A stretch of DNA of 64,000 bases from SKPT01 sp040905445 (GCA_040905445.1 JBBDRN010000025.1:1-64000), one strand, 5' to 3'; positions 26,169-35,142 are shown, counted from the first letter of the stretch. Notes: generated by a model not told the origin, from the letters alone. A program made the numbers and translations.

Positions 26169-26669
26169 CTACTTCGCCCCGCGGGAATCGCCGCCGGTCT
26201 GTAAATGCTTGTGCTTTCGCCTGATGAGGTCGATCAACCCCTCGACGTCGCTCTTGTTGGTCGGGCTGTAGCGGGTCCAGTAGGACTCGTAGGCCCACTT
26301 GGCGGAGCGCAACTCGTCGCGGACGTACTTGCTCAGCCGCTTCGTGCCCAAGCCCTGGTAGAGGGCGGGTTCGAGAGGCACGGCGATGGCGGGCGTCTCG
26401 GGGTTGGGGACGACGTACGCGAGGCGCCCCAGTTCCTTGCCCGCCTCGTCGCGGGCGGTCAGGGCGATCGTCCACTTCCAGGCCATGCCGTACCAGGTGA
26501 TCTCGGGCCCGACGTGGTCGACCTCGCACGCCTGGTCGATGAAGCTGCGCAGCATCTCGCCGGCCTGCTCCTTGTGCGGTTCGAGCAACTGCTCGAGACT
26601 GGGGCGGTTCCAGCGGTCCTGCCAAGGCAGGGGCGGGTTGAACGCGGCCTTGCTCATGGTCATCGTCAT
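26169..26669 (-). CDS. Protein of unknown function
   Basis: 166 residues starting at the first of three close ATGs (26669), with GGGGAG 7 nt upstream. No signal peptide or membrane helix. The sequence is Trp-rich in the first half (PLPWQDRWNRP, ITWYGMAWKWTIAL) and ends with a basic tail. The WYGMAWKW segment followed by a predicted beta strand and LAYVVPNPETPAIAVPL recalls small DUF1801/DUF3788-like proteins, but the match is too weak to name. No operon partner: crcB ends 111 nt upstream. Confidence 0.7.
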   Translation of the reverse strand: MTMTMSKAAFNPPLPWQDRWNRPSLEQLLEPHKEQAGEMLRSFIDQACEVDHVGPEITWYGMAWKWTIALTARDEAGKELGRLAYVVPNPETPAIAVPLEPALYQGLGTKRLSKYVRDELRSAKWAYESYWTRYSPTNKSDVEGLIDLIRRKHKHLQTGGDSRGAK

Positions 26670-26779
26670 AAAGGGGCTCCCCGGCGAAGAACCGGGTAGT
26701 ATACCGCGCATCACCCGTCCTTGCAACGTCTTCCGGACGCGTTCGGCCGCCGCTCGCCCCCGTCGCCGGCCGACGCCGA

Positions 26780-27184
26780 TCACCCCCCGATGCCCGTCAT
26801 CGCCCGTCCGGCGGCCAGGCCGACGAAAATCAGCGCGATTCCGACGGCGTTGTGCCCGATCAGTTGGGCGACGGCCCACCATCCGCCGGCCTTTTCGAAA
26901 AGCTGCGTCGATTCGAAGGCGAAGGTGGAGAACGTCGTGAACGCGCCCAGCCCCCCGCCGAGCAGCGCCCAGGCCCAGGCGGAGTGAAGCTGGCCCCGCG
27001 CGTCGAGTACGGCCCACGCCACGCCGAACGCCAGGCAGCCGGACAGGTTCACCGCCAGCAGGCCCAGGTTCATGGGCAGCCAGGCCACGCGGTGCTGGAA
27101 CAGGCCGTCGATCAGCCTCACCGCCTCGACGCGGAGGACGGCGCCCATCGCCCCACCCATCGCCAGCAGGACGAGTTTCCACAT
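26780..27184 (-). CDS. crcB: Fluoride exporter CrcB/Fluc
   Basis: 134 residues with four predicted membrane helices, the normal size for one Fluc subunit that works as a dual-topology dimer. Family marks: GGAMGAVLRV (10-19), the conserved Asn in AVNLSGCLAFG (N46), and GGGLGAFTTFSTFAFE (76-91) that contributes the pore Phe and polar track. No fluoride riboswitch was recognised upstream. Divergent from cysH. Confidence 0.94.
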   Translation of the reverse strand: MWKLVLLAMGGAMGAVLRVEAVRLIDGLFQHRVAWLPMNLGLLAVNLSGCLAFGVAWAVLDARGQLHSAWAWALLGGGLGAFTTFSTFAFESTQLFEKAGGWWAVAQLIGHNAVGIALIFVGLAAGRAMTGIGG

Positions 27185-27261
27185 GGATCGTGATCCTAGC
27201 AGCCCGGGGCGTTGTGCGGCCGCCCGGCCGGGCCGGCGGCCACCTCGAGGGCTTCATGCGG

Positions 27262-27267
27262 TACAAT
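27262..27267 (+). promoter_or_regulatory. -10-like box upstream of cysH
   Basis: TACAAT, 51 nt before the cysH ATG, in the 133-nt divergent gap between crcB and cysH. No convincing -35 hexamer lies 16-18 nt upstream, so an activator-dependent promoter is possible. Confidence 0.35.
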
Positions 27268-27317
27268 GACAGGCTCGCCGCCCGCCGCGATTTCCTGGTT
27301 CGAGAGGCCTGTCGATC

Positions 27318-28061
27318 ATGCCCTGCGTGTCACCCGAGATGGACATCGACGCGATCAACGCCGAACTCGCCGACGCGTCTGCGGACGAGCTCGTCGCCTG
27401 GGCCGGCCGGACGTTCGGCGCGGGGCTGGTCGTCACGTCGAGCTTCGGGGCGCAGTCGGCGGTGACGCTGCACCTGGCGACGCGCGTCCTGCCGGACATC
27501 CCGGTGGTGCTCATCGACACGGGGTACCTGTTTCCCGAGACCTACCGCTTCGCGTTGGAACTCAAGGAGCGGCTGGAGCTCAACCTGAAGGTCTACACGC
27601 CGGCCATGACGCCCGCGTGGCTGGAGGCGGTGCACGGCCGACTGTGGGAGCAGGGGGCCGAGGGACTCGAGCGGTATCACCAGCTCGTGAAGGTCGAGCC
27701 GATGCAGCGGGCGCTGGCGGACGTCGGCGCCAGTGCGTGGATCGCCGGGCTTCGCCGGGGGCAGACGGCCCACCGGGCGACGCTTCGCCGCGTCGAGCTG
27801 CAGGACGGACGGTACAAGCTCCACCCGATCCTCGACTGGTCGACGAAGCAGGTGCACGACTACCTCACGCAGCACGGCCTGCCCTACCACCCGCTGTATG
27901 AGAAGGGGTACGCCTCGATCGGCGACGTGCACTCGACGACGCCCATCACCGCCCAGCAGCACGAGCGAGAAGGCCGGTTCGGCGGCCTGCGGCAGGAGTG
28001 CGGCCTGCACCTGCCGGGGACCAACGAAGAGAACCAGAGCCGCGAGTCGTCGGGGCTGTGA
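27318..28061 (+). CDS. cysH: Phosphoadenylyl-sulfate reductase
   Basis: 247 residues. Reduces PAPS to sulfite with thioredoxin. Visible: the PP-loop region VVTSSFGAQSAVTLHL (38-53), DTGYLFPETYRFA, the GLRRGQTAHRA segment, and the C-terminal RQECGLH with catalytic Cys228. The paired CC motifs of iron-sulfur APS reductases are absent, so the PAPS type is more likely. The protein continues 15 residues past ECGLHL (PGTNEENQSRESSGL); the DNA for this end (28000-28061) recurs at 35402-35463. ATG at 27318 is used; an internal ATG at 27339 is possible. It competes with the nearby sulfotransferases for PAPS. Confidence 0.92.
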   Translation: MPCVSPEMDIDAINAELADASADELVAWAGRTFGAGLVVTSSFGAQSAVTLHLATRVLPDIPVVLIDTGYLFPETYRFALELKERLELNLKVYTPAMTPAWLEAVHGRLWEQGAEGLERYHQLVKVEPMQRALADVGASAWIAGLRRGQTAHRATLRRVELQDGRYKLHPILDWSTKQVHDYLTQHGLPYHPLYEKGYASIGDVHSTTPITAQQHEREGRFGGLRQECGLHLPGTNEENQSRESSGL

Positions 28062-28109
28062 GCGGCGTCTGCCTGAACATCCGACCCGCGGCAGCCTAAA
28101 CTGACCGTT

Positions 28110-31100
28110 ATGCCCCGTCACCGCCTGTTGACCCTCGGCGCCATCGTCGCGGCCCTTGCGCTGCTGGCGGTGACGTTGATCTTCGGGCGCGGCGGCGGGG
28201 AGGACGCCCGCCGCGATCCGCTTGCCGAACGCCACACGCCCAGCGCCACGCCCGACGTGTCGACCCGCTTCGATCCCGACCGCGCAATCGGCGAGGGGCA
28301 GCGCGACGGCCTGCTCGTCGAGGACCTGCGCGACGGCCACTACCGGATGCGCGGCGAGGACCGCGAGACGCTGCTTTTCTACGACCGCGTTCGGCCGCGC
28401 GAAGGTGATGTCATCGACGTCACCGGGCCGATCGTGCAGATGTTCTTCGGCCCGGGGCGGGTCGTCGAGATCCGCGCCGAGCAGTGCACGCTCGAAGCGC
28501 CGGACAACGAGCCGCGACGCGGGCGCTTCGAGGGCGGCGTCGAGGTGACGATCTACGAGGCCGGCGACGGCGAGCGCGTCGACCTGGCGAGCACGCGCCA
28601 CATTCAACTGCGGGCGCATGTCGACGCGGCCGAGTTCGACATGGAGCTCGGGCACATGGAGAGCACCGGCCCGGTGACGCTGCTCGGCCCGCGCGTCGCG
28701 TTCGTCGGCGAGGACCTGAGCCTGACCTACAACCCGCTGCGGCGCCAGCTCCAGCGCCTGGTCGTGCAACGTGGTGAGTCGCTGCACCTCCGCCGCGCCC
28801 CGGCCTCCGCCCCCGCCTCCGGCACGGCCGCCGGGGGAGGGGACGCACGACCCCCCTCGATGCTCGCGGCCTCGTCACCGTCCGACGATTCGACCCCGCC
28901 GGCCGCTGCTGCCCCCGATGCCTCCGAGGTGGCGGACGCTGGGCCGTGGTACCGCGCGCGGTTTCAGCGCGAGGTGCGGATCGAGGCCGAGGGCACCGCA
29001 GGGGGCGAGGCGGCGTTCGCGGCGGACACGCTCGAGGCGGTGTTCCAGTTCGCCGGCGTGCGATCGGGAGATGACGAAGCGGCGGCGGCGCGGGTTGATG
29101 GCGGCGGCCGACTCATGCCGGAGCCGACCATCCAGCTTGTCAGCGACGTGCCGGCGTCGCCCGCTCCCGCCCCTGCCTCCGCCCCGGCCCCGGCGGCGGG
29201 TGGGGCGGACCTGCAATGGGATGTCGACGAGGCGGAGGTCGTCATCACCTGGGTCGGCCGACTGCACATCGAGCCGGAGCCCACGCCGCCGGCGGAGGAT
29301 GCGAGCCGGGGTGACGTGCTGCTGCGTCTCGTGGGCGGGCCGGCGACGGCGCGGCTGGCGGACGGGCAATCGCTGACGGCCCCGGAGATCACCTATCTCG
29401 CCGGGCCCGGCCGGCTGCGGGCCGCCGGCTCCGAGGCGGTGCCCGTGACGCTCCGCGACGCTGGGCTCGGCACCGCGGTCGGCCGGCGGCTGATGCTCGA
29501 CGAGCAGGCGGGCCGGGGCGAGCTCACCGGGCCCGGCCGACTGACGATGCAACGCGGCGGGGAGCAGGTCACCACCCCCGCCGCCACCCCCGCCGCCGAT
29601 GCCGACGCCGACCTCGAGGCGCTTGAGGTCACCTGGGTCCGCGAGCTGGCTCTGGCGTTTGACCCTCGCGGGGCTCGCGAGGGGCGGTCGGGCGCGGGCG
29701 GCGGCGACGGGGCGGCCGGGCTCGGCACGCTGCGCCGGGCGTCGTTCGTCGGCGATGTGGCCGTGGCGCACGAGCAGTTCGACCTGATCGGCGGGCAGGT
29801 GGACGTGATCATGGCCCCGGCGGTCGGCGTGGTCGAGGCGATCGAGGCCCACGAAGCCGTGTCCCTCCGCGCCCGACAGGTCGACAACGCAGCGGAGCAG
29901 GCGGATGCGGACGCGGACGACGTTAGCTTGGTCGACGCCGCGTGGCTGCGGCTGGAACTGGACGCCGAGGCGGACGAGGCGACGCCGCGCCGGCTGCTGG
30001 CGCGCGACGGCGTGCGCGTCCGGCACGCGGAGCTCGACCTCGCGGCCGACCGCCTCGACGCGACGCTCGCGCCCGGCGAGGGCGGCGGGACGGTGACGCT
30101 GGCGCAGGTGGAGGCCGAGGGGGCGGTCGATGTGCATGTGGCTGCCGTGGCGGGCCGACCCGACAGCCGGCTGCGTGGTCACCGGCTGGTCGTCGACCCG
30201 GCAGCGGAGCGGTTGGCGCTGAGCGGGCGCGAGGGTGAGCCGGCAAGCATCGAGCGCCCGGGCGAGACGCTTACGGGGCAGGACATCCACCTGGCCGCGG
30301 GCGATCAGACCGGGCAGCTCGAGGTGCGAGGCCCCGGCACGCTCGCCGCCGACCTCGACGACGCGGAGGGCGGCCGGCTCACGGTCGCGTGGACGCGGTC
30401 GCTGACGTTCGACGACGCCACGGGCGACGCGCTCGTGCTCGGCAGTGTGCGGGCGGGGACGCTCGGCGACACCGCGCGGACGGAGCTGCGCAGCGAGACG
30501 CTGCGCCTGGCGCTGGACCCGGCGGGCGTTGTGGAGCCGGGTGGTGAGCCGGGCGCGGAGGGTCGGCTGCGCTGGCTGCAGGCGGAGGACGGCGCCCGCT
30601 TGACCGCCGAGCGATGGGAGGCGGCTGGCGGGGACGAGCCGGTGTCGAGCTTCCGGATGGATGGGCCGACGATCCGGTTCGACCAGCGCGAGCAGATGGT
30701 GACGGTGCCGGCGGCGGGGACGATGCTGGTCGTCGACGCCCGGCCGGCGGAGGCCGCGGAGGTGGGAGATGTGGCGGGGGAGGTGGCGGGGGCGCGGTTC
30801 ACGGGGCGTGGCAGCACGCTCTTTACATGGGCCGATTCGTTGGCGCTCGACGCCGCCGCCAACAACGTGACGATGAGCGGGCAGGTGCAGATGGTCCACC
30901 TGCCCGCCGGCGAGCAGCACGAGTTCCAGCTCGACGCCGGCGAACTCGTGGCGGACCTCGAGCAGACGGGCGGGCTGGCGCGGTGGCGCGACAGCGAGGC
31001 CGTCAGTCCCGAGATCCGCTTCGTCCGCGGCGAGGGGCGCATCGCGATCCGGCATGCCGGACGCACCATCACGGGGGCGGACCATCTGCTGTACGACGGC

Positions 31101-31265
31101 GAGCGCGAGCGCGTCGAACTGTGGGCGGACGCTGGCCGAATGGTCGAAGTGCGCGACGCGGATCGTCCGGTGGCCATGCCGCCCGCGCGGCGGCTGATCT
31201 GGGACCTGGCGCGCGACCGTTTCGAGGCGCGCGATCTGGGGCCGGGCATCGTGCCGGTGGAGTGA
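28110..31265 (+). CDS. Giant membrane-anchored OstA/LptC-like beta-rich protein
   Basis: 1051 residues: one N-terminal membrane helix (about 6-25) and then a periplasmic, beta-rich, Glu/Asp-rich section. Segments such as VEIRAEQCTLEAPDNEPRRGRFEGGVEV, ARLADGQSLTAPEITYLAGPGRLRAAG, LRGHRLVVDPAAERLALSGREG and AIRHAGRTITGADHLLYDGERERVELWADAGRMVEV repeat the OstA/LptA pattern of short strands reading 'x-x-G-x-L-x-A-D-x-I-x-Y-D'. LptA/LptC carry LPS across the periplasm in about 180-200 residues; this protein is about five times longer, with Pro/Ala linkers (about 230-280, 345-370). Function in lipid or glycan transport is inferred from the fold-like pattern only. Confidence 0.68.
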   Translation: MPRHRLLTLGAIVAALALLAVTLIFGRGGGEDARRDPLAERHTPSATPDVSTRFDPDRAIGEGQRDGLLVEDLRDGHYRMRGEDRETLLFYDRVRPREGDVIDVTGPIVQMFFGPGRVVEIRAEQCTLEAPDNEPRRGRFEGGVEVTIYEAGDGERVDLASTRHIQLRAHVDAAEFDMELGHMESTGPVTLLGPRVAFVGEDLSLTYNPLRRQLQRLVVQRGESLHLRRAPASAPASGTAAGGGDARPPSMLAASSPSDDSTPPAAAAPDASEVADAGPWYRARFQREVRIEAEGTAGGEAAFAADTLEAVFQFAGVRSGDDEAAAARVDGGGRLMPEPTIQLVSDVPASPAPAPASAPAPAAGGADLQWDVDEAEVVITWVGRLHIEPEPTPPAEDASRGDVLLRLVGGPATARLADGQSLTAPEITYLAGPGRLRAAGSEAVPVTLRDAGLGTAVGRRLMLDEQAGRGELTGPGRLTMQRGGEQVTTPAATPAADADADLEALEVTWVRELALAFDPRGAREGRSGAGGGDGAAGLGTLRRASFVGDVAVAHEQFDLIGGQVDVIMAPAVGVVEAIEAHEAVSLRARQVDNAAEQADADADDVSLVDAAWLRLELDAEADEATPRRLLARDGVRVRHAELDLAADRLDATLAPGEGGGTVTLAQVEAEGAVDVHVAAVAGRPDSRLRGHRLVVDPAAERLALSGREGEPASIERPGETLTGQDIHLAAGDQTGQLEVRGPGTLAADLDDAEGGRLTVAWTRSLTFDDATGDALVLGSVRAGTLGDTARTELRSETLRLALDPAGVVEPGGEPGAEGRLRWLQAEDGARLTAERWEAAGGDEPVSSFRMDGPTIRFDQREQMVTVPAAGTMLVVDARPAEAAEVGDVAGEVAGARFTGRGSTLFTWADSLALDAAANNVTMSGQVQMVHLPAGEQHEFQLDAGELVADLEQTGGLARWRDSEAVSPEIRFVRGEGRIAIRHAGRTITGADHLLYDGERERVELWADAGRMVEVRDADRPVAMPPARRLIWDLARDRFEARDLGPGIVPVE

Positions 31266-31278
31266 GGCGAGGGGCTCG

Positions 31279-31300
31279 CCACGAATGGACACGAATGGGG
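31279..31300. repeat. CACGAATGGA tandem/dispersed repeat
   Basis: CCACGAATGGACACGAATGG between the OstA-like gene and tyrS. A variant (CCACGGATGG twice, then ACACAGATG) is in the repeat nest at 40762-40790. It belongs to the set of intergenic words seen several times in the window. Confidence 0.55.
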
Positions 31301-31367
31301 GTGTCGAAGGGTGTCGTGTGCGAAGCGGCAAGCCGTCGCACCCGTGTTTCTATAAACTCGGCTTACC

Positions 31368-32642
31368 ATGACCGCGCCCTCCCCCGCGAACACCAGCAGC
31401 CCGCCCGCCAACGCCTACGACGCGCTCGCGGAGCGTGGGCTGATCGCGCAGGCGACGCACGAGGACATGCGCGAGCGCCTGGCCCGGCCGCTGGTGGCCT
31501 ACTGCGGGTTCGACCCCACCGCCGACAGCCTGCACGTTGGGTCGCTGGTGCCCATCATGGCGCTGGCGCACCTGCAGCGCTGCGGCCATAGGCCGGTCGT
31601 CGTCATCGGCGGGGCGACGGGTCTTGTCGGCGACCCGTCGGGCAAGACGGAAGCCCGGCAGATGCTCACGCCGGAGCAGATTGACCGCCACGCCGAGGCG
31701 ATCGCCGGGCAGATCGGCCGCATCGTGCGCTTCGATGGCAGCGCGTCGAACGCGGCCGTGCTCGTCAACAACGCCGACTGGCTGGCGGGCAAGGGCTGGA
31801 TCGAGATGCTGCGCGAGGTCGGGAGCCAATTCTCGGTCAACCGGATGCTCTCGATGGAGTCGGTCAAGGCCCGGCTCGAGGCCGGCGGCCTGACGTACAT
31901 CGAGTTCAGCTACATGGTCATGCAGGCCTACGACTTCGTGCACCTGCACCAGGCCCATGGCTGCACGTTGCAGATCGGGGGCCAGGACCAGTGGGGGAAC
32001 ATCGTCATGGGCATCGAGCTGGGCCGGCGTCTGGCGGGGGCGGAGCTGGCGGGGCTGACATTTCCGCTGCTGACGCGTGCCGACGGGGGCAAGTTCGGCA
32101 AGAGCGAGGCGGGCAACATCTGGCTGGACGCGGCGCGGACGAGCCCGTACGACTTTTACCAGTTCTGGCGCAACACCGCCGACGCCGACGTGTCGCGGCA
32201 TCTCGCCTACTTCACGTTCCTGCCGATCGAGGAGGTTCGCCGGCTCGCGGCGCAGGCGGGGGCGGGGCTGAACGAGGCGAAGCAGGCGCTGGCGTACGAG
32301 GTGACGAAGCTGATCCACGGCCAGGCCGAGGCGGACGGGGCCCTGGAGAGCGCGCAGCGGGCGTTCGGGGCCGGCGACGTCGGTGGCGAGGCGATTCCGA
32401 GCGCCGAGCTGCCGCGGGCGGAGCTTGAGAAGGGGGCCGGCCTGCTGCACCTGATGGTCCGCGCGGGGCTTGCGCAGTCCAACAGCGAGGCCCGGCGGCT
32501 GGTTCAGGGTGGCGGCGTGCGGCTGAACGGCGAGGCCGTGAGCGACCCGACGCGGAAGCTGGAGGTGGGTGACGCGGATGGGCAGGGGCGCGTGGTGCTG
32601 CGCGTGGGCAAGAAGCGGATTTTCCGGTACGACGTGGTGTAG
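31368..32642 (+). CDS. tyrS: Tyrosyl-tRNA synthetase
   Basis: 424 residues. Class Ic synthetase: HVGS (56-59) is the HIGH motif and KFGKS (242-246) the KMSKS motif; GGATGLVGDPSGK and QIGGQDQWGNI (tyrosine site) are intact. The C-terminal S4 RNA-binding domain (AGLAQSNSEARRLVQGGGVRLNGEAV) is complete. The KFGKS variant is the bacterial TyrRS form. The first about 15 residues are low complexity. A TATAAA box lies 12-17 nt before the ATG, so the transcript may have little or no leader. Confidence 0.97.
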   Translation: MTAPSPANTSSPPANAYDALAERGLIAQATHEDMRERLARPLVAYCGFDPTADSLHVGSLVPIMALAHLQRCGHRPVVVIGGATGLVGDPSGKTEARQMLTPEQIDRHAEAIAGQIGRIVRFDGSASNAAVLVNNADWLAGKGWIEMLREVGSQFSVNRMLSMESVKARLEAGGLTYIEFSYMVMQAYDFVHLHQAHGCTLQIGGQDQWGNIVMGIELGRRLAGAELAGLTFPLLTRADGGKFGKSEAGNIWLDAARTSPYDFYQFWRNTADADVSRHLAYFTFLPIEEVRRLAAQAGAGLNEAKQALAYEVTKLIHGQAEADGALESAQRAFGAGDVGGEAIPSAELPRAELEKGAGLLHLMVRAGLAQSNSEARRLVQGGGVRLNGEAVSDPTRKLEVGDADGQGRVVLRVGKKRIFRYDVV

Positions 32643-32828
32643 GGCCGTGGCGCGTGGCGGGAGTGGAGGTGAAACGGGGCTGTGCGTTGACCGGCCCGGA
32701 GCGGCGGCTTATCCTCACAGGCTGGCCTGGCCCCGGCCGCGACGGATGCGGCGACGCCCTGTCATCCACCCCGCCGGCCTGATTCCCTTGCGCATCTGCC
32801 AACCCCGCGTGAGGCGCGGATAGCGTTC

Positions 32829-33818
32829 ATGGATGGTCCCACCAAGAAGCCCCCGAGCAATTTCCGCAAGTTCTTCGTTCGCGGATTGGCGATCCTGCTG
32901 CCGTCGGTACTGACGATCTGGCTGTTGCTGGCGGCCTACCAGTTCGTGCAGGGGCGCATCGCCGGGCCGATCAACCAGGGTGTGCGGGAACTGGTGCTGC
33001 GGGCGACGCCTTGGCCGCGGCCGGAGGAGGACGAGCTCAACGACCGGCTGGGGAGTCTGCGCACGCAGCGGGTCGAGACGCGGCGGTGGCAGGAATGGTT
33101 GGCCCAGGAGCCGGCGTACGACACGGCCGCGGACGTGCCGCTCGAAGAGATCATCCCGCCTCGCGAGCGCCGGGCGCTGGTCATGGAGCTGCGGCGGGAG
33201 CAGCTCGAGACGTGGTGGCAGTCCTATTTCATGGTCATGGACCTGATCGGGCTGGTGGTCGCCATCGTCCTGATCTACATGGCGGGCGTGGTGCTGGGCA
33301 GTTACATTGGCAGGCGGCTGTACCATCGGGGCGAGGAACTGCTGAACCGGCTGCCGCTGATCGGGCGGGTGTACCCGGCGGTGAAGCAGGTCACGGACTT
33401 CGTGGTGGGCCACGAGCGGGAGGTTGTCAGCTTCAACCGCGTCGTGGCCGTACAGTATCCAAGGATGGGCCTCTGGTCCGTCGGGCTGGTCACGGGCGAC
33501 ACGATGCGAGGCATTCGCGACGCCGCGGGAACCGACTGCATGACCGTCTTCATTCCCAGCTCCCCGACGCCGTTCACGGGTTACGTGATTACGGTGCCCA
33601 AGGACGAGGTGATCGAGCTGCCGATCACGGTCGAGGACGCGATGAAGTTTGCGATTTCGGGCGGCGTGCTCGTGCCGGCGAACCAGAAGATTCCTGCCGC
33701 CGACGGTGCGGCGCCTCCGTCGTCGGGCGCGGCGGGGCCCAAGCCGCCGACGGCGATCGCCGATACCACGACCAAGCCTGGCCGGGACGCAGGCCCCGAC
33801 GGCGGGGGCCAATCCTGA
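32829..33818 (+). CDS. DUF502 family membrane protein
   Basis: 329 residues with membrane segments at about 16-36 and 136-158. Family marks: a LPSVLTIWLL helix, LLNRLPLIGRVYPAVKQVTDF, VVAVQYPRMGLWSVGLVTG and VFIPSSPTPFTGYVITVP. The family usually has about 200 residues; extra length is an inserted loop after the first helix (about 55-130, Arg/Glu-rich) and a Pro/Ala tail after 275. The biochemical role of DUF502 proteins is not established. Followed 34 nt later by hpf. Confidence 0.88.
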   Translation: MDGPTKKPPSNFRKFFVRGLAILLPSVLTIWLLLAAYQFVQGRIAGPINQGVRELVLRATPWPRPEEDELNDRLGSLRTQRVETRRWQEWLAQEPAYDTAADVPLEEIIPPRERRALVMELRREQLETWWQSYFMVMDLIGLVVAIVLIYMAGVVLGSYIGRRLYHRGEELLNRLPLIGRVYPAVKQVTDFVVGHEREVVSFNRVVAVQYPRMGLWSVGLVTGDTMRGIRDAAGTDCMTVFIPSSPTPFTGYVITVPKDEVIELPITVEDAMKFAISGGVLVPANQKIPAADGAAPPSSGAAGPKPPTAIADTTTKPGRDAGPDGGGQS

Positions 33819-33851
33819 CCTTCACGACACGAGCCAGCGAAAGACAGCGCT

Positions 33852-34163
33852 ATGGAAATCAACGTCAAGGGCAAGCACATCGACATCACCGAGCCGATCC
33901 GCGACTACGCGGTGGACAAGGCGGCCAAGCTGCCGCGCTACTTTGCGCGGGTGCAGGGGATCGACGTGGTGCTCGACAAGCCGGACAACCGCGGCTACGA
34001 GGTGGAGATGATCGTGCATGTCGAGCACCACGAGGCGTTCGTGGGTCGGGCCAAGGGCGAGGATCTGTATGCCTGCATCGACGAGGCGAACGACCGGCTC
34101 GAGCGGCAGTTGACGGACCACAAGGAGAAGCTCAGCGACCGCAAGCGGCCGACCTCGCGGTGA
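33852..34163 (+). CDS. hpf: Ribosome hibernation promoting factor, short HPF/RaiA family
   Basis: 103 residues, the single-domain (short) form. Typical features: the MEINVKGKHIDITEPIRDYAVDKAAKL start, a VEMIVHVEHHEAFVGRAKGEDLYACIDEANDRLERQLTDHKEKL region, and a short basic tail. It binds the 30S decoding region and favours inactive 100S ribosomes in slow growth. No strong ribosome binding site. It is followed by a ptsN-type gene, an order (hpf-ptsN-HPr) that recalls the rpoN operon of proteobacteria, but no rpoN is here. Confidence 0.9.
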   Translation: MEINVKGKHIDITEPIRDYAVDKAAKLPRYFARVQGIDVVLDKPDNRGYEVEMIVHVEHHEAFVGRAKGEDLYACIDEANDRLERQLTDHKEKLSDRKRPTSR

Positions 34164-34227
34164 GTGGGCATGACACGCAACGGCAAGGCCGGCCATCCAG
34201 CCCCGGCCCGAGAGAGGGATCAGCAGC

Positions 34228-34704
34228 ATGAAGTGGCACGATTTTGTTGTCAACGACGCCATCATCGCGGAGCTCAAGGCCACCGAGCGGGATGACGCCA
34301 TCGCCGAGCTCGTCGATGGTCTGGTGGCCGCGGGCGGCGCGCCGCAGGCGCTGCGCGACGAGTTGGTGGCCCAGATCGTCGACCGTGAGAAGTACGGGTC
34401 GACCGGGTTTGGCAAGGGGGTGGCGGTGCCCCACGCCAAGCATGACAAGGTCGACCGGATGGTCGCGGCGATCGGGGTGAGCCAGAAGGGGGTGGACTTC
34501 AACGCGCTGGACCGCGCGCCGGTCTACTCGATCGTGCTGTTGCTCTCGCCCAAGGACAAGCCGGACGAGCACCTGCAGGCGATGGAGAACATTTTCTCGA
34601 ATCTCCAGAAGGACAACTTCCGCCGTTTCCTGCGTCAGGCCGGGTCGCGCGAGGACATCGAGGAGCTGATCCAGGAGGCCGACGCGCAGCAGCTCGCCGG
34701 GTAG
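34228..34704 (+). CDS. ptsN: PTS EIIA domain protein, PtsN type, copy 2
   Basis: 158 residues. Single EIIA-2 domain; phosphate acceptor His69 in FGKGVAVPHAKHD. GAGGG lies 10 nt before the ATG. It differs strongly from copy 1 at 16340, so this is an old paralogue rather than a recent duplication. Placed 64 nt after hpf and 164 nt before HPr, so it is the likely partner of that HPr. Confidence 0.92.
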   Translation: MKWHDFVVNDAIIAELKATERDDAIAELVDGLVAAGGAPQALRDELVAQIVDREKYGSTGFGKGVAVPHAKHDKVDRMVAAIGVSQKGVDFNALDRAPVYSIVLLLSPKDKPDEHLQAMENIFSNLQKDNFRRFLRQAGSREDIEELIQEADAQQLAG

Positions 34705-34709
34705 GCCTC

Positions 34710-34772
34710 GCCACCAAATCCGCACCGTGCGTCGCCTGTCGCATCTGTAAAGGGACGTGCGGATTTGGTGGC
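34710..34772. repeat. Perfect 16-bp inverted repeat between ptsN and HPr
   Basis: GCCACCAAATCCGCAC (34710-34725) and its exact complement GTGCGGATTTGGTGGC (34757-34772), separated by 31 nt. Starts 5 nt after the ptsN stop codon. No T run follows, so it may stabilise or process mRNA, or be a mobile repeat remnant. Confidence 0.8.
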
Positions 34773-34868
34773 GGGGCGGGGGTCGTTGATTGTGCACCGT
34801 TCGTCCGTGGCGCCGAGGCGTTGTCGGCGGGTCGCGACCGGGGCCCGGGCCCGGCCGGGAGATGAGTC

Positions 34869-35141
34869 TTGGTCTCCGCCAAGATCAACGTGGTGATCCA
34901 GAACCGGCTCGGGCTGCACGCCCGGCCGGCGATGTCGTTCGTGGACTGCGCCAGCGCGTTCGCCAGCGACGTTCGCGTGCGCAAGGGGGAGCTGGAGGTG
35001 GACGGCAAGAGCATCATGCAGTTGATGATGCTCGCGGCGACGCAGGGCACGGAGCTGGAGGTCACCGCGGAGGGCGAAGACGCCGACGCCGCCGTCGACG
35101 CCCTGCGTCAGCTCGTGGACGGGAAGTTCGATGAAGAGTGA
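34869..35141 (+). CDS. HPr family phosphocarrier protein
   Basis: 90 residues. His17 in RLGLHARPAM is the phosphorylation site; Ser48 in VDGKSIMQLMML corresponds to the regulatory Ser46 of Gram-positive-type HPr. The start must be TTG (34869): the codon two before it is an in-frame TGA, and GGGAG lies 7 nt upstream. Enzyme I and HPr kinase are not in the window. With two PtsN proteins and no permease it probably belongs to a regulatory phosphorelay. Confidence 0.93.
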   Translation: MVSAKINVVIQNRLGLHARPAMSFVDCASAFASDVRVRKGELEVDGKSIMQLMMLAATQGTELEVTAEGEDADAAVDALRQLVDGKFDEE

Positions 35142-35142
35142 A

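Noticed and set aside
27185..27261. Fluoride riboswitch upstream of crcB
   Set aside because: Neither the conserved pseudoknot words nor the expected stem pattern could be found on the minus strand before the crcB start.
27318..28061. APS reductase (assimilatory, iron-sulfur type)
   Set aside because: The two Cys-Cys pairs needed for the 4Fe-4S cluster are absent; only the ECGLH cysteine is present.
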